Assembly (NCBI GenBank): GCA_037783415.1
Contig: JAZGTN010000028.1
Location: 1,135,001 to 1,199,000 of the forward strand
Direction of reading: 5' to 3'
Length of the DNA: 64,000 nt
From: Leptasterias polaris
Taxonomy: Eukaryota; Echinodermata; Asteroidea; Forcipulatida; Asteriidae
This document shows, in pieces, positions 56,384 to 64,000 of this stretch; the stretch's first letter is position 1; each line of letters opens with the position of its first letter. The position numbers were made by a program, and so were the translations under genes. The notes below the pieces were generated by a model that made no database searches, had not been told where the DNA came from, and was given only the letters and a program-made list of their open reading frames with translations.

Positions 56384-58646
56384 AAACTAGAGATTTAGTG
56401 TTTGTTGAAACAAACACTAGGTGTTCGGATATCGTTTGGGTCAGTATGTTGTTGATGTCTGAACTGTTTCATTGAATCGATAAAAGATTGTTGATAAATA
56501 GGCCTAGATTGTGAACCTTAAAAAATAGGAAATTGTGAATTTATTACATTTTTCATTTAGTTTATATGAGTGGGGAAATAAATGGTTTTGTTACTGCGAC
56601 AATTTCCATAAAACGAACGGGTACAAGAATACAGCTTACATATCAAAACAGTCTTCAGTATTTTGAAATCAAGCCAGTAAAAACTATTTAAAGTTTCCTC
56701 TATACATGCAGGTTTATGAACATTGAATTTAACCGTTTTAAAAAAATCAATTTTTTAATTACACAATTTCTGTTATTAAAACCTTAGACAGGACTGTTTA
56801 CAATCAATATTTGAGATGTGATTGCATTTGCATTTGCAAATAAATGATTAATAAACGTAAAATTTTACATCAATAGAAAGTGTTTTTATTTGACTCTTAT
56901 CCAACTAAAAAGAGAAGTATAGTATAGGTTTTGAAGAAAAAAATGAATAAAGGTTTCTTTAGATAAAATCTTTTAACCCGACAAACCTCCCTCAAATAAC
57001 AGTTTAGAAATATACTACTTTTCCTAATCAGATGTTAATTGTAATATCATTATGTTGATTTATGCTGTTGACGATTATAATTGAATTCTACATAATATAT
57101 AATTCTTTTATACTTTCCAAACGGCGAACTTCTAAGAAGTTTTTTGAACCCCATCGCAAGAGGGCGCATTTCATTTGTCACTGTAAGCTATGGTCACTTT
57201 CCCTGTCTGCATCAAAACATAGAAAATACACCCCAGGCCTGTTGTGTGAACAATTTATTTGTGTCATCAACAATGAATGTAATGTTTGTTAGACTTTGGC
57301 ATTGTTAAAAACTGGGCGGCTATAATACATGTTTCCCTATAAAATTAATCATCTTTGACAATAGCCTGAAAAACACTGTGTGCTGCAACACCTCAATATG
57401 TTACACATTTACATACTAACAATTACTTGATGGAAATAATTATTAAAACACGATTAAAACATTTATTATCCAGGCGGAACACCTTAAAATCACATGTGCA
57501 TACTTCATGATGATTTATCACATTTTTGGCAAGAGAATAATAACGAGGTTTGAATGGACGGCTGCTTTAGAGACTACAAAGCGTAACGCCAAAATCAGGT
57601 TGCGTGAACCTTGAACAGAGAATAGACCACAAGCATGTTTTATGGACTTTGAACCTTGTGATCAATGGAGCGGAACAGCCAGGCCCGTGCTTCTAAAAAA
57701 CTGACACTTTTAAATTTCAAGGCTTTTCCGGTTTCGACCGGAAGAAGAGGTCATGAAATGTCACGCACATAATAACAAAAACTAAGACCTAGATTCCCTC
57801 TATATAATCCCGCATAAAGGCAACCCAAGGTCTCTTTTTCATGATTTGATATAGATTTTCAAAGATTAACTTTTTAATACAAAAAACTGCTTGTAATTTG
57901 ACACCTGATGACGTCATCATGACGTTATTGATGCTGTTTCATTTCATTATGATTATGTAACTGTATGTGAAATTTCAAGTTTATGTGACCCCGCTACACA
58001 CTTAATCAAAAGTCTTTTAAAAGCACACGATCAAAAGCCTGACATTTGATTGTTTGCTAGGTTTGCATAGACAACTGTTTTAGAGACTAACAAAGCATAA
58101 CACCAAATCAGGTTGCGCGAGCCATGAACTACGACTAGACTACAAACATGTTTGATGGACTTTGAACCTTGCACGTTTCAGGTTAATTGTGTGCTACACA
58201 CAGTATTCGTAGATTGTGATCAAAAGAGCAGATCAGCCAGCCCCATGCTAATTCTGCGGGCTAATACTAACCAAATGTTCAACGTACATTTTGAGCCAGA
58301 GGTCAATGTAAACTAGGGTCACTCTTTGTGTAGCATTTGTTGGGTTTAAAAAGACCTGTCCGATGATATATTGATTGTAGAAATCCATTGTTTAGTTTTT
58401 GATGATTTTTTGAAATATTAAACGTTGATTCACTGTAACTCGACACCTGATGACGTAATCATGACGTCACAACTTACTCAGCATCTCCTAGTTATACTCT
58501 AACTACATGCAAAGTTTCAAGGTCAACCAAGGTTCGCAACTATGCTTTTGCCTGCGGACAAACGACTTTCAGAAGAAGACTAAAAATGGAGAAAAAAAAA
58601 CGAACAATAACAAAGAGTTGTTCGGGGCTTAAGCCCGAACACCTAA
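56384..58646. mobile_element. Helitron-like element, copy 2
   Basis: The same 5' hairpin (TAGTGTTTGTTGAAACAAAC) plus GGTGTTCGGAT, and the 3' hairpin GTTCGGGGCTTAAGCCCGAAC followed by ACCTAA. The internal 3' part is present twice (about 57545-58050 and 58060-58560). Confidence 0.6.
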
Positions 58647-59728
58647 CAAGTATAAATAGTCAATTAGTTTGAGTGATTTCATAGAAATTGATTTTTAACA
58701 TTATGTTTTGGATGGTATTATCTGTCACTGCTAAGGCTTTTTGCTTTCCTCTCTGCATTGCACTTGTCTTGTAGAGAATTTCTGTACCTCATTCACAAAT
58801 TCACTTTCCTTTGTTCTTGATGTTAAGAAACCTTGTGAATAGATAAGGGCCTACACAATGCTAATTCCTCAGTAAGCTCCAGCTGTTATTGCAGAGACAA
58901 TGGAACATTCAAGTCGATTAACTTCCAATGCAAGGAAATCTTTCAATATGTGTCCTGCACTATTGTTGTTCTTCTTCTTCTTCCATTAGAGTTACAGTCC
59001 ACCATCTGGTGTATTACGTACTGTGGTTGCTGAGTGCATGCGAGGGTGTGGATATATACAGTGCAGGTGGGTGAACAGTGAACATAGAGTGCGGCTAAAA
59101 ACAACTCGGGCTGGCCTAGCGGAGCTGGACTGACTGTACACTCTGCCTAAAACTAGCAAGAGATGCGCAGTTGATTAGGCCTTCAGGGAGATTGTTCCAG
59201 ATCCTAATACTATTGGGAAAGAATGACTGTTGGTAGACCCCTACATGTACACTGTAAAGGGTACTGTACACTGTACACATGTACATATAAATAATGAAGC
59301 GCTTTATTGACGGGCATCTCAATGCGCTTATTATTATTTCCCCATGTTTTTGAAACTGTTTGGATTAGCACCTCATAAGGGTATCAAGGTGCTACTGAGG
59401 CACAATTGGCGCCCAGTGCTAGAAACACCACAGAAAAACCCTCTTCTCTTGGAGATAAGTGTTTACAACTGGGATCTTCTACGAGCATTACACAACACAT
59501 GGGACAGGCTACATACACTTTACATATGTCCCATCAGAAGGACGACGCAATAATGGTCGAGTGTATTCCTTAAGGACACAAATGCCACCTAAGAGATTAC
59601 AGCTCTGCATTTACGAAAAACAAAAGAATACTATCTTTGTTCAGTACTTTACCGTTTTCTGTTAAAGAAGAAGGAAAAAGCAAATCCAGTATCCAGCTAA
59701 GAATGAGAAGTTGTTTGCCTAACATGAC
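58647..59728. other. Intergenic, no gene seen
   Basis: The region at 59116-59322 has a short minus-strand frame containing FFPNSIRIWNNLPEG, a string typical of the C-terminal end of LINE reverse-transcriptase proteins. It is likely a small LINE remnant. Confidence 0.5.
59116..59322 (-). pseudogene. LINE ORF2 C-terminal remnant
   Basis: The translated string QQSFFPNSIRIWNNLPEGLI, with ASLASFRQSV after it, resembles the end of non-LTR retrotransposon polyproteins (FFPRTIRLWNxLP). Only ~35 codons remain and there is no reverse-transcriptase core. Confidence 0.55.
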
Positions 59729-59926
59729 GGCCCAATTTCATAGTGCTGTCTTTAAAAGCAGAAAGTAGCTAAACACAACAAAATTATGCTTACCAGAATA
59801 AAGTCAGCAGCCAAAATGACATGTCACTCTCGAGAGTGTGACTGGTTTGGTATCCTGCCTATTTTTGCTTAGCAAAATATTTCAGGCAGTTTGGTAAGCT
59901 TTTAAAGCAGCTCTATAAAATTGGGC
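59729..59926. mobile_element. MITE, GGGCCCAATTTCATA family
   Basis: It runs from GGCCCAATTTCATAGTGC to AGCAGCTCTATAAAATTGGGC. TTTTTGCTTAGCAAAATATT is inside. Confidence 0.8.
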
Positions 59927-59984
59927 ATTGTTTCAAGTCAAACATATGCACTGTAAGAAAGTAGTCCCGTAAGCTGTGACTTTA

Positions 59985-60490
59985 TTAACTCTTTCAGTGC
60001 CAAATTCGTACATGTACGAGGTATATTTGTTAATCCGAAATCGCCAACCTCGTACATGTACGAGGTAATGTTCATACTTAAAATCGCCAAACCTCGTACA
60101 GGTACGAGGTAGAGTAAACATGTTATCACAAGGGGGCGCTCTCGCTCTTTCTAATGGTACCATTTTTTTTCATGAACGACCTGTATTTTTTTTCTTCTTT
60201 CGAATTCTTGCGGGAGGGCGTAGTTTCGGCTTGTGGGAAAAAATGGCGGCGCCCATGTAAACGAGCGAAAAAGTGCGGAATTCCCCTGTTTGCAGGACAG
60301 TGTTTCAGGGTGTATAACTATGTGCGTGACTACTATTGACTTTCGAATGTACCAAGGATATACCAGAGAGCAAGATACAACAAGTTTACTTTTTTTTTTT
60401 ACAGAATTTTGAAAATAAAAATAAAAACGCTCGAAGTTGGGCACTTTAGGGTTAAACTTTTGAAATGTCGCGGGCACTGAAAGAGTTAAT
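59985..60490. mobile_element. TTAA-flanked MITE, piggyBac-like
   Basis: The ends TTAACTCTTTCAGTGCC and GGGCACTGAAAGAGTTAA are inverted and TTAA-bounded. Inside are three 44-bp units at 60003, 60047 and 60091, each with a palindrome ACCTCGTACATGTACGAGGT (perfect in the middle unit). Confidence 0.8.
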
Positions 60491-61120
60491 CAGGCCCACA
60501 AACTGCAGTTCATCAAAAAAAGAGGAAAGAGCAGGCACTGAAAGTGAGAAAAAAGGAAAACAACTGGAAAGTTGCATCACTTTTGAAATTGTTTTGCTGA
60601 CTTCATCAACATGTTACTTTGTGTTAAAAAACTTTTATTGAGTGATTTTAGAAACAACTTATTTACATCCATTATCATTCTTATTACTGTCCTTGTAAAG
60701 AACTTTAAGAAGGAAATCAATGAACTCAATATTGCAATCAAACGGAAATTCCTCATTAATTTACATTTACCAGATATATATTTTAATTGAAACTACATCT
60801 GGGAGGCATTGGATTTGGCACACATTGTGTTTCCAACAGGAAAACAAATTATGTAGTGAAAAAGGGTAAAGAAAAATTCGCTCATCGCTGACTGAGGATT
60901 AACCACAACTGCATGACACATATGTGTAGTTTACATTGTACACATGTAGTATAAAGTTGTTACTAGTGGCATCGTAATGCGTAAGAAGCCAGACTAATTG
61001 ACCACAATTTAATTTCCAGTCTACTGACGCATTTCTCCACACAATTGACAACGATAAAAATGTAATTCCAGGCTATACAGACAAACAAGACAACAAATAT
61101 CCATGGAGCATATTCATGAT

Positions 61121-61467
61121 TTAAAGGTATTATACAGGATTGGCAGAGCTGACAAAAGAGCTGACAATGTTTTGTGTAATCAACCACATACATGAAATAA
61201 CAAACCTGTGAAAATTTGAGCTCAATTGGTCATCGAGGTTACGAGAAAATAGTGAAAAGAGACCTTATGTGTTTTCTGTTTTTCAAAAATCGAGTTTATT
61301 ATCGCGCGCGATAAAAACTATTGTTTTACTCATTTCTCAGAAACGATAGCATTTTAGGCAGAAATATTTTAAGGGAACCCTTTCTACCATTACTTACTTT
61401 AAATCATGTAAGTTATGTGTGAATATTTGTGTTTGTCGATCTTACCAATAGTGTACAGGGCCTTTAA
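61121..61467. mobile_element. MITE, TTAAAGG family
   Basis: The ends are TTAAAGGTATTATACAGG and GTGTACAGGGCCTTTAA. It shares CTGTGAAAATTTGAGCTCAA with the 25555 element. The TATTATACAGGATTGG end is also found alone at ~45398-45415. Confidence 0.75.
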
Positions 61468-61568
61468 AACTTGAAATATTGCAATGTGTTTTTACAGATG
61501 TGTGTAAATGTATAGAAAGGGGAATGGTTTCATTGCTGCAAATATGAGAAATGTAATATTTTAAACTT

Positions 61569-61736
61569 GGCCCAAATTCATAGAGTTGTTTAAGCTCAGA
61601 ATACTGCTTGACAAATTGTGCAAGAACCTGTCATAAATTGTACTATGTGACAAGGTGCTTTGACTGATGAGCAACATTTTGTTTTGCTTATTTAGTTACT
61701 TTCTGTGCTGAAGCAGCTCTATGAAATTGTGGGCCC
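61569..61736. mobile_element. MITE, GGGCCCAATTTCATA family
   Basis: It runs from GGCCCAAATTCATAGAGTTG to AGCAGCTCTATGAAATTGTG and GGCCC. Confidence 0.8.
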
Positions 61737-63413
61737 TAATCTTCACTCTAGGAGAATTTATATTATTCTTAGGTAACTTTACATGTACCTCAAGTCCTAC
61801 AAATCTTGTGGTGAACAAATCAGCATTTTTGTTAATGTTGAAATTTTTTGCAAGGTTTAATGGGGATCCAAGTGGATGTTTGAATCATAATTGCGTCTAT
61901 TTTTAAAGTTATCGAGACCCCACAAGTGAAATATCCATTCAAATGTCCGCGTTTGTTTTTTGTAGTTGGCATTGTCACTGGTAACTAAATCAAATACACA
62001 TGTAAGCGCCAGATACCAGCCACATATATTTGAAGAAAAACAAAAGACAAATGACATCCGAAGACAAATTACTTCAGGATCGCTGTTGTGATTTTGTGGT
62101 TCATACCGAAGTTCAATTAAATAAAAATATGAAAGCAATCTGAAAAATTTAAATTAAAACTTCCTGTTAATCGTGAAGATCCAAAATTGCAAATTTGTGA
62201 AGGACAGCCATCTGTGAAAAAAAAATCATAACTCTGGATCCTGATGAGTACAGTCTATTTATCGGCATCACAAATTTGATAATAATTTATGCAATATGAA
62301 ATCGTCTTATCTAAAAATTGTTATCAAGGGCAAGACCTAAATTTTTTAAGTGCTTCTTACTTAACTTCCTAATGGCTTATTGTGCAATTTCAGCATTTGC
62401 CACCAAGATTTTTTTTTTTTTAAATTGAGAAATCAGAAAGCTATCCTGTTCATGTAACGGCACATCTTCATTCATTATCGATTTTTCATAATGGTGTTAA
62501 CACAAACCTGAATCCGCATTGAAAACGTGTGCATTAACAAGCAATGATGTTTCCATATTTAAGCATGTACACTTATCAATAAAACTATGGCAGTTAAATA
62601 GAGTTTGTGTTTTTTTCATTCTCTACAAGAGGTTCTTTAAAAAAAATACTTTTTTTTTTTTTTTTTTTTTTTTGTATACCGTGAGGTATGCGCAGGGCTG
62701 TTAGACTTTAGGTCTTACTTTACGAAACATGAATAAATATGAAGGCAAACAACTTAAAAGCAATCTGTAATGATGAGTAATGACATACAAAGTACGATAA
62801 TTGTGAATGAAACCAAACATTCAACTTGAAACATTTATCTTGAAACTGGATTTACTTGTGAGACTAATTCTTCCAATTTGTCCCTATTACAAAAAAATAA
62901 AATAAATGATCACTGACATATTTATCTATTTTTCTCTTCTTCATTCAATGAAGTTTTTAGCATTGGTTAACTGAACTCTAACCTTTGACCCAATCCTGAA
63001 CCATCAGCTTATAGTACTAACCCCTGTAAACTGGGTCATAGGTAATGGCTTGATACCCAAATGGTTCAGGGAAAGGGCAGTTAAGCCTCTAGAGACCTCA
63101 TGAGAGGAAGTCTTGATCATCAATTATTCCCTCACACCTTCTTCAAACTGAGATGGTAATTTGGAAAAGAGGCGAGTCGACACAGAGTGTAAATTAGTAC
63201 ACAAAAATTTGTGCACGCTACACAATGTATGTACACCAAGTGTATTGTCAATGAACAAGATCTGTGTTCAATTAATTAAAAGATGTTAAATTTGCATCGA
63301 GATAAAGAATAATATTTGGTTTTAGCAATACAACAATTAGTGCAAATTTAACAACTATTAAATCGTTGCGGTTCCCGCTACTAAAATATAGGATCTGAAC
63401 TGCCTCTAGCCAC
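61737..63413. other. Intergenic, no gene seen
   Basis: AT-rich. A 24-nt T run is at 62650-62673. No open frame or repeat was recognised. Confidence 0.5.
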
Positions 63414-63633
63414 CGAGGAGCTAGCTCAGTGTCTAGTGGTAAGACATCTGCTCTAGAATGGCAAAGGTCATGAGTTCGAATCCCACCGAGGAGCTAGCTG
63501 GGTGTCTAGTGGTAAGACATCTGCTCTAGAATGGCAAAGGTCGTGAGTTCGAATCCCACCGAGGAGCTAGCTTGGTGTCTAGTGGTAAGACATCTGCTCT
63601 AGAATGGCAAAGGTTGTGAGTTCGAATCCCAAC
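63414..63633 (+). repeat. Three tandem 73-nt tRNA-like units
   Basis: Units start CCGAGGAGCTAGCT near 63413, 63486 and 63559 and differ by only a few bases. Each has a D-arm (GTCT-AGTGGTA-AGAC) and a T-arm with GAGTTCGAATCCC, so internal pol III boxes are present. The acceptor and anticodon stems do not pair well, so these are probably tRNA-derived repeats rather than working tRNA genes. Confidence 0.75.
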
Positions 63634-64000
63634 CGAGTAATATGTCTATGGATTTGTTATCAGGACTCAAGGGAAAGTATTAACACTAGTGTAGAATACA
63701 ATGCTTTACACACATCGGTGTACGGGTAAAACCAAATAAGATCAATGTTCGTAAAATAACAAGGTACGTGAATTTATGCATAATTTACATCTTACAAGTG
63801 GACTTTACGGTATTTTTCTAGAATGAACAACTTTCCATGTTATTTAAGTCATACTGTGACTGTACATGTTTAGGAGTAACAATCTTGCGTCATAAATTCA
63901 CCCTCTGAGTGCTAAAGGTCACTCATGAATGACAACAAAGGGTCAATATGTATTTGAAGACAAAGATTTGTCAGTTCTCAAAAAAAAATGATTTCACGAC
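63634..64000. other. Right edge, nothing seen
   Basis: Unique AT-rich sequence without support for a gene or repeat. Confidence 0.5.

Noticed and set aside
63414..63633. Three functional tRNA genes
   Set aside because: Acceptor and anticodon stems do not pair and the anticodon loop cannot be placed with confidence.

Overview
The window is animal nuclear DNA: AT-rich, with split genes, GT-AG introns, many SINEs and MITE-like DNA transposons, satellites and an internal TTAGGG-type telomeric tract. The gene content (one cyclin G, one cyclin I and a GT29 ST6GalNAc sialyltransferase) together with the repeat style suggests a marine deuterostome invertebrate, most likely an echinoderm. That assignment is an inference. 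No prokaryotic or viral gene set was found.

Three protein-coding genes could be assembled exon by exon in continuous reading frame. (1) CCNG (cyclin G1/G2 orthologue), minus strand, 8300 to 1047: 7 coding exons, 327 aa. (2) CCNI (cyclin I), plus strand, a 5' UTR exon ending at 9133 and coding exons from 10200 to 21186: 369 aa, with a ~3.4 kb 3' UTR ending near an AATAAA at 24644. (3) An ST6GalNAc V/VI-like sialyltransferase, minus strand, 50114 to 36613: 5 coding exons, 400 aa, a type II Golgi membrane protein with sialyl motifs L, S, III and VS.

CCNG and CCNI are divergent, with start regions less than 1 kb apart. They share four intron positions, all phase 0, including an identical 75-nt exon. 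This fits an old inverted duplication. From memory, human CCNG2 and CCNI are also divergent neighbours on 4q21.1. The ~0.7 kb between them holds E2F-, CCAAT- and NRF1-like sites and may be a bidirectional promoter.

The rest is mostly repeat. CCNI introns carry three hAT-like non-autonomous elements with 8-bp target duplications (one has an indel), and a fourth lies at 27.5 kb. The 24.7-36.6 kb interval has MITEs, an interstitial telomere tract and a 20-bp minisatellite, but no recognisable gene. Inside the sialyltransferase gene are two large tandem arrays: 28 units of 91/108 bp (39.0-41.7 kb), which appear to have grown from the end of a MITE seen intact at 33.4 kb, and 37 exact 27-bp units (46.06-47.06 kb). 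From 50.3 to 64 kb I see no gene. This stretch holds a 2.8 kb palindromic-end element with a Helitron-like element nested in one arm, a second Helitron-like copy beside it, a TTAA-flanked MITE with three 44-bp palindromic units, further MITEs and three tandem 73-nt tRNA-like units.
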